DNA from: Bretschneidera sinensis
Taxonomy: Eukaryota; Streptophyta; Magnoliopsida; Brassicales; Akaniaceae
DNA length: 64,000 nucleotides
Reading direction: 5' to 3'
NCBI GenBank assembly: GCA_023935145.1
Contig: CM043700.1
Coordinates: 101,398,400 to 101,462,399, forward strand
Below, piece by piece: positions 41,990-53,019 of this stretch. Numbering within the stretch: position 1 is the stretch's first letter; every line of letters begins with the position of its first letter. A program made the position numbers and the translations under genes. The notes under the pieces were generated by a model. It was not told the DNA's origin, ran no database searches, and worked only from the letters and a program-made list of their open reading frames with translations.

Positions 41990-43700
41990 GGTTCCAAGTA
42001 TCATCACTCTTGGGGTGTAAATTCAAATTTGTTGCTTGCAATCACTGCTAATAATGTATTTTGTCTCATTGATCTCAAGACTTATAGTTAGTTAGTGTTG
42101 AGTTGAGGTTCCATCATTGGTGATCCTATTGTATGGGCTCGAAACTCATCCCTTATGATGTTTTAACAACTTGCTCTCTTGCAAGTCCCTTGGTCAATGG
42201 ATATGCCAAGTTTCTTATGGATCTTATTCAATTGTAATTACTCCATCAGTAATTAATTATCTTACATAGCTATGTCACAATCTAATATGTCTAGACTTTC
42301 CATTGTAGACATTTCTATAGGCCCTTGCTAGTGTTGCCTCACTATCACATCGAATTGAAATTGGAGCCATGGGTTTAGAGCACACAGAAATTTCTAACAA
42401 CAAATTCCTTAACCACTCAGCCTTTTTATCCCTACAAATTTTGATGTCATAGTAGAATCAGTGATACAGGTTTGCTTCTTGGAAGCCCAAGATATAGCAC
42501 CCCCACCAAGAGTGAATATTCAACCACTTGTAGGAAAGTGATCTTCCTCTCGGTTTGTTATCCAACTAGCATCAATGTATTCTTCTAAAACTATTAGATA
42601 CTCTTTGTAACTTATGCCAAAATTCATGGTCTTTTTCAAATATCTAAAGACCCTGTGTACAACCTCCCAATGATCATTGCAAGGACAACTAGTAAATCTA
42701 CTTAGTTTTCCTACAGCAAATGATATATCATGCCTTGTACAAGTTATGGCATACATTAAACAACCAATTGCTCTAGCATACTCTAGTTGTGCAATTGCTT
42801 TACCATAATTCTTAGATAATTTGATACTACTATCAAATGATGTACTTATAGGTGTGCTTTCCAAGTGACCATATTTCTTTATAATTTTCTCAATGTAATG
42901 AGATTGTGTTAATATTAGGCTATCCTTATCTCTTATGATTTTGATACCTAATCTTACATCAGATATACCCATGTCTTTCATGCCAAAATTATCCGACATA
43001 AATTTCTTTATATTTTGTACTTGTTCTAAGTCAGTACCAAATATCAACATGCCATCTACATACAGACATATGATAACACCTTTACCATTAATGAACTCAT
43101 TGTACACACACTTATCAAAATCCTTAATTTTGAAACCATTTGATAGAATTACTTGATCGAATTTCTCATACCATTTCTTTGGGGCTTCTTTAAGTCCATA
43201 TAGAGACTTAAGTAATTTGCGTACTTTATGCTCTTGTCCCTTAACTACAAAACCTTCAGTTGATTCATATACACTTCTTCTAATTGACCATTCAAGAATG
43301 CAGTTTTAACATCCATTTGATGAATTTCAAGTTTGTATAAGGATGATAAAGAAATAAACATTTTAATTGTGGCTATCCTTGCAACTAATGTATATGTGTC
43401 AAAATAATCAACACCTTTCTTTTGTGTAAATCCCTTCGCCACTAACGTTGCCTTGAATTTATCAACTGTACCATCCAATCTTAATTTCTTTTTGAAACTC
43501 TATTTTCATCTAATGGGTTTGGAACCAAGTGGAAGGTCTACCAATTTTCAGGTTTTGTTCCCCATTATGGAGTCCATTTCATCATTTATGGCCTCTTTCC
43601 AAAATTCAACATCTTGAGACTTTATAGCCTCTTCTTAAGTTTCTGGATCAGAGTCAATATTCAAGGCAATTGAAATCGAACTACTTATTTAGTTTCTAGT
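41990..43700 (-). pseudogene. Reverse transcriptase and RNase H of CopG
   Basis: Minus-strand blocks: TLVAKGFTQKKGVDYFDTY and MDVKTAFLNGQLEEVYM (43,245-43,478), then IICLYVDGMLIFGTD (43,030-43,075), where the catalytic YVDD reads YVDG. Next are FMSDNFGMKDMG, the LMYAITCTRHDISFAVG and WEVVHRVFRYLK blocks, and RNase H starting DASWITNREEDH (42,520-42,570). RNase H continues as GAISWASKKQTCIT with stops to about 41,990. It is interrupted by frameshifts at about 43,110, 43,240 and 42,520. Confidence 0.85.
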
Positions 43701-45130
43701 ACCTTCTACCAAATACATAAAGAAATCAGGTCCATAAGTCATAGTAGTTTTAATTCTTTTGCTCATTCTAGGTTCCACTTCATTTTCATATACTTCTCCT
43801 TGAACTTTGTTCTTGTTTAACACTGTTTGAAACTATCTTAGGAAGTGACTTGAACCTATTTTCATCGAAAACATCATCCCTAGATTCAGTGATGGAATCT
43901 ATTGAGTAATAATTATTTGACTCCACCACTATGAATCTATAGGCTTGACTATGAAGTACGTATTTGAGAAATATACATTCTATTCCTCTCTCACCCAATT
44001 TCTTCCTTTTTGGTTCAGGAACTCTAACTATAGCTCTACAACCCCACACCTTAAGGTAGTCTAGAATAGGCTTTCTTTTCTTCCATAACTCATAAGGTGT
44101 TACTTTGTTTCTTTTTGTAGGGACTCTATTTAAAATGTGACAAGCTGTTAAAAATGCTTTTCCCCAAAAACCATATCCTAGACTAGAGTTGGAAAGCATG
44201 GCATTAACCATCTCTTTTAGAGTTCTATTTTTCATCTCTGCTACATCATTTTGTTATGCTATATAAAAGATAGTGACTTCATGAATTATTCAATTAATCT
44301 CAAAATATAAAGGATCATAATATTCATCTCCCATATCAGTTCTAAGACATTTAATCCTATAGTCACAATGAAGTTCTACTTCATTTTTAAAAATAGAAAA
44401 ATTATGCATGACCTTATCTTTAGTACGTAATAAATAAATATAACAATATATTGTACAATCATCTATGAAAGTAACAAAATATTTTTGTCCTCCTAGAGAA
44501 AGTGTAGCATGCATATCACATAAATCATTATGAATTAAATCCAGAATTTTTGAACTTCTTTGATCACTTGGAAACGATTTTCTAGTGATTTTAGTAAGCA
44601 TAGATTTTCTATAATTTTCCATATTTATATCAAACTTTGAAAGTAAATTTATTTTAACTATATCATTCATACGTTTGGCATTCACATGTCCTAAATGATT
44701 ATGCCAAGGTAAAGTAGAACAATCAACAATATAAGCAGAAATGATACTCATATTATTATTAATATTAAGCTTGAACATACCCTCATACATATATCTTTTC
44801 CCAACAAATACACCTCGCTTAGACAATATAAACTTATCAACCTCAAACACAAGCTTAAACCCATTTTTGTTCTAGAGACTACCAGAAACTAAGTTTTTCA
44901 TAATTTTAGGAACATGGTACACTTCAGTGAGGGTGAGGGTTTTTCCAAAAATGAACTCTAGTTGTACTTTTCTCTTTTCAATCACTAGTATAGTGGCATA
45001 ATTTCCCATGTATAGGAAAATACCATCAGCCATTGTTTCATAGTTCTTGAAGAACCTCTTTTTCTTGCACACGTGTCTTGTTTCACCAGAATCAATTCAC
45101 CAAGCCTTATTGTCCTTAAAGACATTTGCT
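43701..45130 (-). pseudogene. Protease and integrase of CopG
   Basis: The protease block W*IDSGETRHVCKKK (45,050-45,115) keeps the DSG triad but has a stop before it. Pre-integrase and zinc domain at 44,290-44,850: LPWHNHLGHVN (H..H); the C-x2-C half is decayed. Catalytic core: DLIHNDLCDMHATLSLGG, FIDDCTIYCYIYLL, CLRTDMGDEY. Downstream, MKNRTLKEMVNAML..SLGYGFWGKAFLTACHILNRVP (43,786-44,235) carries the C-terminal half; the catalytic Glu would lie in the disrupted stretch 44,236-44,289. Confidence 0.83.
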
Positions 45131-45970
45131 TCAGAAATTATAGCCACGAATTCTTGTGGTGGTTTTCCCTTTTTCTTCAGCAATCGACAATCCCTATTAA
45201 AATGCCTCGATTTCCCACAGTTGAAGTAGGAACCCTTAGTCTTCTTATTCTGAGAAAACTTTATAGGTTGGTTCTTTCTCTTGTGAGATACTTGAGAGTT
45301 CTTCTTTGAAGTCTCTCTTTTCTCTATTGTATTTGTCTTTGAGAGGGCTTATTCCTTGCCTTCTTTTCACAAGTCCTCAATACGGAGGTGGTTACCTAAC
45401 TCCTCAAGAGTCAGGTTTTCATTTTGATGCTTCATACGAATCTTAAATTTTTTTTCAAAAGCGAGGCAATTTGTCTATAATAGTTGTGACCATTATGATC
45501 TCATCCATTTTCAGATTATGTTGAGTAAAGTGATCTAATACAGTTTTTATTTCACTATATTGATCCATAATACTACGAGTATCAACTATTTTAAAAGTAT
45601 TGAACTTTGTAATAATGTAGCACTTACTTGCTGCGTCTTCTTTCATGTACCTTACCTGTAGTATGTCCCACAACTCATTTGCTGTCTTGATATTGTGGTA
45701 GGTACCAAATAAGGTGTTGAACATGGCATTCAAAATATGACTTTTGCATATGTTATCATCCTGATCCCATTTATGTCTATCTCGAGTCTAGGAACTTGGT
45801 TCATCTTCTACAGGTTTGGTTCTTGGAGATATTATGACGTAGTACACATAAAGCAACATTAGGAGGAAGAACATCTTTTTTTGCCAGCGATAAAAATTCA
45901 ATCCATTAAACTGCTGCAATTTGTTAAAGTCCAATGCCATATCTCTCAACAAACTCAAGGATGAAGTCAT
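45131..45970 (-). pseudogene. Gag of CopG
   Basis: Starts at an ATG on the minus strand at 45,968-45,970 (MTSSLSLLRDM), two stops from a long frame. The UBN2-type region follows at 45,455-45,733 (LFGTYHNIKTANELWDILQVRY, SKCYIITKFNTFKIVD, YSEIKTVLDHF, IDKLP). A knuckle-like FNCGKSRHFNRDC near 45,190-45,230 has its first Cys changed to Tyr or Phe. Stops at 45,788 and in the basic linker break the frame. Confidence 0.82.
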
Positions 45971-46327
45971 TTTGATAAACCAAATTACACCTTAAGATTG
46001 TTGATGAAATTTCTAGAAATAAGAGTTGTTTATCAAAATAAAATAGAGATAAATAATGGCTTCAAGGTGTGACCATGTCACTTTTCTTAAGGTTTAATTC
46101 GCCCCTCACAGTGCAAGAGGTTACCGATGAATTTCCTCTAAGATACAACGAAGTTCTGATGTTATTTTGCACTTTGCACTAATGAAAAATAATCCACTGC
46201 AACTTCTAAGAGTTTATGGATGTAGAATTCTTATTTCTGAAAATTTGCAAGATTTATAGACATAAGCAGACCAATACTTTTTTAGAGAAGAAGGAGAAAA
46301 AGAGAGAAAAAAAAAACAAAACTAGAG

Positions 46328-47224
46328 TGCTGGGGTTTGTCTCAGGTTTAAACAAGGTTTAAACAAGGAAATATCAGTATCAAGTGCACACCAATGTGCG
46401 CCACGGCCCAGCTCATTCCAAGGTGCGGCGCCCAGCAAAGGAGGAGTCCTAGAGGAGGCGTGTGCCGTGGCTTAGCCTTCCCCACGTTGCGGCACCTAGA
46501 AAGAATGAAGAGGGTGCCCTTGTCCGCGCCACGGCCTAGCTTGATCCAAGCCTCAGCACGCCCTGATCCAAGCCTCGGCACGAGGCACACCTGATGCTTT
46601 TGTTTCAGCATTTTAAATGATGCGTGAGGCATGATCCAAATGCACAGGATCACTTAGAATTTATTGAGGGCTATGGTTGATTGGTCCTCAAGATCTAAGG
46701 GTGGAGATTGACTCTCAAGAGTGGTTAAGAAGTTGGTGCACTATATAAAGGGTCACCTCGCTTCAAAGAGACATAACTTGTGAAAAATTTGTGATTGAAA
46801 GTGAGATCAATTGTAAGAGTGCAAAGACACAAAACAAGAGAGACTCATTGTAAAGGCTGGTTGTTTAGAAAGAGAGAGTAGAATAGAAAGGGGATTCAAG
46901 GGCTTGTAAGGGGAATTTTCTTGGGAAAATTTCAGGGTTAGTTCTTATCACTTTTTTTTACTTCTTCTTCTTTTGTTCTTTAAGAACCTATGAGTTCTTA
47001 GAGAGGTGTTGCTGATTGTAAAGAACTCCATTGATAAGATAGTGCAGAGAGCTCGGAGGAGCTCACGAGGACGTAAGCATATTGCCGAACCTCGTCAACA
47101 AATTGCTTATGTTCTTTTCTTTCTTGCTTTGATTGGTTGCTATCTCTTTTCTTTATACAAGTCACTCTAGACTTGGGTGTTTGGAAGAACACCTCCTAGG
47201 CATCTTGAGGGTGGTTTCCCAACA
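46328..47224 (+). repeat. 5' LTR of CoA3 (897 bp)
   Basis: TGCTGGGGTTTGTCTCAGG (TGTT altered to TGCT) to GGTTTCCCAACA. TATA box at 46,742-46,750, followed by ggtcacct. A short duplication ctgatccaagcctcggcac (about 46,560-46,580) explains the extra length over the 3' LTR. Confidence 0.92.
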
Positions 47225-47225
47225 G

Positions 47226-47269
47226 TGGTATCAGAGCTAAAGGAGATACCACAACAATGGTATCAAAGC
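47226..47269 (+). promoter_or_regulatory. Duplicated tRNA-iMet primer-binding site (CoA3)
   Basis: Exact tggtatcagagc at 47,226-47,237 and tggtatcaaagc (one G-to-A change) at 47,258-47,269, again 32 bp apart as in CoA2. Confidence 0.85.
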
Positions 47270-47501
47270 TTGCACAGCTGGGTATCGGAGCAAGAACAGA
47301 AGGTATCGGAGCACGACTCCAAGAATTGAAGAACAAACTTATTGGGTGATTCAAGAACAGAGTAAAGATCAAAATCAGATCATGTTCTTGAGGGTGATTC
47401 AAGAATGGTATTAAGATCAATCTTCGATCGTGTTCTTAAGGTTTAGAAGAAGTTGGAAAGCATTTGTGGGTGCTGTTTAAATTTGGGATTTTCTCCGCAA
47501 G

Positions 47502-48379
47502 ATGGCTTCAAATTTCATTGTTGAGAAGTTTGATGGAAAATGAGACTTTGCCCTTTGGAAGCAAAAGATCAAGGTTGTTCTTATACAACAGAAAGTGGAC
47601 TTGGCTATTGGAGAAGATAATGCTTTTTTAGCAAGTATCATAGAGGACCAGCGGATTGAGATGAAGAAGATGGCATACAACACCATTTTCTTGCACATTT
47701 CGGATAGTGTCACAAGGGAGTGCGGAGACTCGGAAAATCCTGCTCTCATATGAACAAAATAACTAGATGAGTTGTTTCTTACTAAAACTCTCCCTAATAA
47801 GATTTATCTTCTTAAAAGAATCTTTGCTTTTAAAATGGATCCTAATAAAGAGTTGCAAGATAATCTTGATGTGTTTAACAAACTAGTTCAAGATTTGGTT
47901 AGTTGTAGTACAAGTTCCTGAATGAATAATTAGCTGTTATTTTGTTAAATTCTCTTCCTGATTGTTTTGAGAGTTTGATTAATTCTATTAAATATGGAAG
48001 AGATACACTAACCAAGGAAATTGTGATCAATGCTATAAGGGCTCATGATTTCAAATCCAAGATGAGGGAAGCATCAAGTGGAGAAGGGTTGATCATTAGA
48101 GGAAGGCTAGCAACTCGGAATGGCAGTAGCAACCATGGGAACTACCAGGAGAAATCAAAGGGTAGAGGGCAGAGCCATAGGAGAGTACATTCCAAACCAA
48201 GATTTAGAGGAAAGAGGTGTTTCTACTGCAACAATGAGGGTCACTTCAAGAAAACTTGCAAGAAGAGGTTATGGGATGAGAGAGGGAGAAGCCATACCAA
48301 CAATGGAGAGGCTTCGGTTGCCAAAGGAGAACAGCAAGGTGATGTTCTTTTTGTGTGCTCAAATGTGAGCAAGAGGTAA
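47502..48379 (+). pseudogene. Gag of CoA3
   Basis: ATG at 47,502 (MASNFIVEKFDGK) is followed by a TGA where a Trp or Gly codon is expected. Sequence like CoA2 follows (KMAYNTIFLHISDSVTRECGDSE). A frameshift between about 47,750 and 47,940 moves the reading to the frame of 47,942-48,379: LNSLPDCFESLINSIKYG, EIVINAIRAHDFK, a single copy of the basic repeat expanded in CoA2, and a complete zinc knuckle CFYCNNEGHFKKTC (48,216-48,257). It ends with TAA at 48,377-48,379 just before the protease frame. Confidence 0.85.
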
Positions 48380-49700
48380 GGCAGCGAGAAATAGATCCTG
48401 GATTCCGGGTGCACTTATCACATGTGCCCTCACAAGGAATGGTTCAAGAATTTCAAGGAAATCAATAATGGAACGGTTTTCTTGGGGAATGACAATTCTT
48501 GCCAAGTAAGGGGGATATGAGACATCCAGCTGAGGATGTTTGATGGAGTCACAAGACTACTGTGAAATGTAAGGTATCTCCTGGATTTGATGAGGAATTT
48601 GATCTCATTGGGGTAACTGGATTCCATGGGGTATACATACAAGGCAGAGGGAGGAAAGATCAAGGTGACCAAGGGATCTTTAGTAGTGATCAAAGCAGCA
48701 ATAAAAGATGGACTCTATGAGATGATTGGAGAGACAAAAATCAAGGATCAAGCAGCATGCTTGATAGCTAAGATGGATAGGACAACCCTTTGGCACACTC
48801 ACTTGGGACATATAAGCGAAAATGGCCTGTAAGTCCTCAGCAAGGATGGTCAACTTGGTGATGACAAAGTAGAGAAATTGGATTTCTACGAGTGTTGCAT
48901 TCTTAGGAAGCAACACCGGGTCAGTTTGAACACTGGAGTGCACAAGTCTAAGGGCATTCTTGACTACATTTATTCGAACCTTTGGGGACCAGCAAGAACA
49001 CCAACACAGGGAGGTAACTTTTACTTTCTGTCTTTAATTGATGATTATTCAAGAAAGATTTGGGTTTATTTGCTTAAAAATAAATCAGATGCTTTGAATA
49101 AATTTGTAGTGTGGAAAAAGTTGCCGGAAACTCAAACAGGTAGGGTAGTTAAGGCTTTACGATGGCTTAAAATTTTGTAATAAGGATTTTGATAAATTCT
49201 GTGAGTTAAATGGCATTCTAAGGCATAGAACGGTTGTAAAAACACCTCAGCAAAATGGAATTGCTGAGAGGATGAATAAGACCCTTATGGAAAAGATTAG
49301 GTGCATGTTAATAGGATCCGGATTACCAAAATATTTTTAGGGGAAGCTGTGTCTACTGCTGCATACTTGGTAAATAGATCACCCTCTAGAGCTTTAGAGC
49401 TCAAGACTCCCATGAAAATGTGGAGTAGGAAACCTCATGAGTTGAGCAACCTTAGGACTTTTAGGTGTGCTGCATATACACATCAAAAGGATGATAAACT
49501 TAACCCAAGGTCTAGAAAATGTGTGTTTCTAGGGTATGGTGATGGGGTTAAGGGGTATAGGTTGTGGTCCTTAGAATCAAAAGGAATGAAACTCATAATA
49601 AGTAGGGATGTTATTTTTAATGAATTGTTGTTTCCCTACTTGGAGAAAAATAACCCTGCAGGGGATAGTGAGCAACCAGTCCGAAATTTGTGAATCATAG
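48380..49700 (+). pseudogene. Protease and integrase of CoA3 pol
   Basis: ILDSGCTYHMCPH (48,392-48,430) is an intact protease active site. The pre-integrase domain with GLYEMIG (48,710-48,730), LWHTHLGHIS (48,788-48,817) and CCILRKQHR (48,893-48,919) form the zinc region. Core: LIDDYSRK (49,036-49,060), decayed RSDNG, then TPQQNGIAERMNK (49,240-49,275) with the catalytic Glu. C-terminal: AVSTAAYLVNRSPSRALELKTP, SRKCVFLGYGDG. A TAG replaces a conserved Trp at about 49,337. Two or three frameshifts. Confidence 0.87.
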
Positions 49701-49979
49701 CATCAAGAGGAATTCAGTTCAGGTAGAGCAAAGAAGACAAGAGGGTTTGGACTAGGTAGAGCCCATTTAATAAGGCCAAGCTCAAGACACTCAAGAGGAG
49801 GCTAAACTGGAAGAGGATGATGCAGCAAGTCTGAATGACTACCAGCTCACAAGGGACCGGGAAAAGAGGGTGGTTAGACCACCTTTGAGATATGGGTTTG
49901 CAGATGCTCATGTAGCAACTCCTTGGACAGAATAAGAGGTTGAACCAAAAACTTACATGGATGCCATGGAATGTAAGGA

Positions 49980-51510
49980 GTCGTCAAAGTGGTAGCTAGC
50001 TATGGAGGAAGAAATGGATTCTTTGAGGAAGAACAACTTTCGGGAATTGGTGCCCAAACCAGAAAAACAGAGAGTTGTGGATTGTAGATGGATCTACAAG
50101 ATCAAAGAAGGGAACACTCCAGGGGATGAAGTCCGGTATAAAGCTAGGCTGGTGGTGAAGGGGTTCACACAAAGAGAAGGCATAGATTTCACCAAAATCT
50201 TCTCACCGGTTGTGAAATACTTGACAATAAGGATAGTGTTAGCATTGGTGGTCCAATTCAATTAGAAAATAGAGTAAATGGACGTGAAGACAGCGTTCTT
50301 ACTTGGAGAGCTTGATAAGACCATCTACATGAGGTAACTCGAAGGCTATGAGGAAGGAAGGCAGGGAGAGTTGGTATGCCAATTGAAGAAATCTCTTTAT
50401 AGCCTGAAGCAATCACCTCGGCAATGAAATAAGAGGTTTGATTCCTTTGTAACTAGCCTGAGTTTTATGAGGAGCTACTATGATTCATGCTTGTATTACA
50501 AGGGGCACAAGGTGGAGGAAGTGGTGATCATTCTCATCTATGTTGATGATATGTTGCTGGTTGGGAGCAGCATGGAGAGGATAAGAAAATTGAAAGCTCA
50601 ACTCAGTGAGGAGTTTGAGATGAAGGATCTTGGCCATGTATAGAAGATCCTTGGGATGTGCATCATCCGAGAAAGGGAGAGAAACAGATTAAAGATCTCT
50701 CAAACTTCCTACATAGAGAAGATGATATCTAAGTTCCCTATGGAAGATAGCAAACCAGTGAAGGTTCCCCTTGCTGGTCATTTCAAGTTCTCCAGCGATC
50801 AATGTCCAAGATCAGATGAGGAGAATAAGGAAATGGAAAAGGTCTCCTACTCTACTGCGGTTGGTTCAGTTATATTCATGATGGTAAGCACTAAACCTGA
50901 CATTGCTCATGCAATGAGTGTCCTTAGTAGGTTTATGAGTAATCCTGAAAAGGAGCATTGGCTTGGGATGAAGTGGTTGCTGAGGTACTTGAAAGGAAGC
51001 CCAGAAGTAGGGCTGGTTTATAAGAAGAGGGGTAAGTCCATCTGTCTTGAAGGTTATGTGGATTCAAAAAATGGAGCTGACCGGGATAAAAGAAGATCGA
51101 TTACCTCCTACTTCTTCAACTTCAACGGATGTTGTGCAAGTTGGAAGGCTTAGTTGTAGCCGATGGTAGCACTCTCAACAACCGAGGCTGAGTACATAGC
51201 GGCTACAGAAGCCATCAAGGAGGCTATGTGGTGCAAAGGGTTGCTGGAAGAGTTGAAGGTACTAGAGGAGCAAGTTGTGGTGTATTCGGATAGCCAAAAT
51301 GCATTGCATCTATGCAAGAATCTGGTGTTCCATGAGAGGACAAAGCACATGGATGTTAGGTACCATTTTATTTGGGAAAATGTTACGAAAGGATGCATCC
51401 ATGTGGACAAGGTAGCCACGGAAGAAAATCTCATTGATTTAGGCACCAAAGTTCTACCTCTAAGAAAGTTCAATCATTGCCTTGGATTTCTTAGGATTAG
51501 AGTCGTTTGA
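49980..51510 (+). pseudogene. Reverse transcriptase and RNase H of CoA3 pol
   Basis: Full-length with all blocks: [56 protein letters not shown], the intact catalytic ILIYVDDMLLVGS (50,535-50,570), EFEMKDLGH, KILGMCI, TAVGSVIFMMV, PDIAHAMSVLSRF, KWLLRYLKGS, and RNase H with GYVDSKNGADRD, VALSTTEAEYIAA and YSDSQNALHLCKN. Stops at about 50,263, 50,275, 50,336, 50,428, 50,641, 51,151 and 51,157 are each one transition from Trp or Gln codons. There is little frameshift damage. Confidence 0.9.
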
Positions 51511-51590
51511 TATGGTGACTCAAGATAAGTTTGGATACTGAGTTCTCTGCACAATAGGTTCGGTTTAAACGCTTAGACAAAGGTAGAGAT

Positions 51591-52454
51591 TGTTGGTGTT
51601 TGTCTCAGGTTTAAACAAGGTTTAAACAAGAAAAGATCGGCATCAAGTGCACACCAGTGTGCGCCGTGGCCCAGTTCATTCCAAGGTGCGGCACCCAGCA
51701 AAGGAGAAGTCCTGGAGGAGGTGTACGCCGCGGCTCAGCCTCCCCCATGCCATGGTACCCAGAAAGGATGAAGAGGGTGCCCTGGTCTGTACCGCGGCCT
51801 AGCTTGATCCAAGCCTCAGCACGAGGCACACCTGATGCTTTTGTTTCAGCATTTTAAATGATGCGTGAGGCATGATCAAAACGCATAAGATCACTTAGAA
51901 TTGATTGAGGGCTATGGTTGATTAGTCCTCAAGATCTAAGAGTGGAGATCGACTCTTAAGAGTGGTCAAGAAGTTGGTGCACTATATAAAGGGTCACCTA
52001 GTTTCAAAGAGACATAACTTGTGATTGAAAGTGAGATCAATTGTAAGAGTGCAAAGACACAAAACAAGAGAGACTCATTGTAAAGGTTGGTTGTTTAAAA
52101 AGAGAGAGTAGAATAGAAAGGGGATTTAAGGGCTTGTAAGGGGAATTTTCTTGGGAAAATTCCAGGGTTAGTTCTTATCACTTTCTTTTACTTCTTCTTC
52201 TTTTGTTCTTCAAGAACCTGTGAGTTCTTGGAGAGGTGTTGCCGATTGTAAATAACTCCATTGATAAGATAATCCAGAGAGCTCGGAGGAGCTCATGGGG
52301 ACGTAGGCATATTGCTGAACCTCATCAACAAATTGCTTATGTTCTTTTCTTTCTTGCTTTGATTGGTTGCTGTCTCTTTTCTTTATATAAGTCACTCTAG
52401 ACTTGGGTGTTTGGAAGATCACCTCCTGTGCATCTTGAGGGTGGTTTCCCAACA
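51591..52454 (+). repeat. 3' LTR of CoA3 (864 bp)
   Basis: TGTTGGTGTTTGTCTCAGG to GGTTTCCCAACA. TATA box at 51,983-51,990. Very similar to the 5' LTR by eye, with scattered transitions and one duplication difference. Confidence 0.93.
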
Positions 52455-53019
52455 TAGAGAATCTAATTGTTTTTTTATTAATTATGACATTTATACACAC
52501 TTATTTAGTGCTCAAAGTAGTGTGTCTTTTAATTTAAGACAACTTGAATCAGTAGAAAACTTATTTAAATTGAATATTCAGTGTTCTTTCTCAAATAACA
52601 CTTCTATACACGTTCAACTATCATTTAACTTTCTGGAAATTCAAAAATTTTGAACATCCAATTGACAGGGTCTTACATTCAATCGACTTCTAAAGAGTTC
52701 CAAGAAATTTTAGTCTTTCATCCAGTCGACTGAATAGTTCATACAATCGACTGTATACACTTTTCAGTTGACTATATGAAATTTACAATCGACTATATCA
52801 ACTCTCAAAATCCAAAATTTGTTTATCCTTTTTCTTTTCTTCTTATCTTTGATTTTCTAAAATATCCCAAACTTAAAACCAAGTTTATATTGAAAATCAT
52901 CAACAATTTGTACTAAAAGTATAAGCATGTGATCTTCATAAACTAATATACTATACTAACTTACTGAAAATAAACAAATAAATAGAGCAGACTTCAACCT
53001 TTTTGGCTTAACTGTCACG

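Larger units (their letters stand above)
46328..52454 (+). mobile_element. CoA3: Tork-like Ty1/copia retrotransposon, structurally complete (6,127 bp)
   Basis: LTRs 46,328-47,224 and 51,591-52,454, double iMet primer-binding site, full-length gag-pol order and polypurine tract caaaggtagaga (51,578-51,589). Perfect duplication tagag (46,323-46,327 and 52,455-52,459). Pol has no large deletions, unlike CoA2, but carries point stops and frameshifts. Confidence 0.94.
40769..52905 (-). mobile_element. CopG: Ty1/copia element, 5' LTR split by CoA3
   Basis: 3' LTR 40,769-41,548, pol and gag on the minus strand (about 41,990-45,970), 5' LTR 45,999-46,327 plus 52,455-52,905. The two LTRs are about 780 bp each once CoA3 is excluded. 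No convincing target duplication (tgcat against atttg). It is a different copia lineage from SirB and CoA: its Gag begins MTSSLSLLRDMALDFNKLQQFNGLNFYRW. Numerous stops and frameshifts. Confidence 0.87.
45999..52905 (-). repeat. 5' LTR of CopG (about 780 bp without CoA3)
   Basis: Pieces 45,999-46,327 and 52,455-52,905, homologous throughout to 40,769-41,548. The agtcgact palindrome is at 52,724-52,731; aatcgact/agttgact variants occur around 52,680-52,790. No iMet primer-binding site is recognised just inside the LTR (plus 45,975-45,998). Confidence 0.82.

Noticed and set aside
46394..46594. Overlapping open frames on both strands in the CoA3 LTR (also 51,657-51,857)
   Set aside because: The paired occurrence reflects LTR duplication, and GC-rich U3 sequence has few stops; no domain is recognisable.
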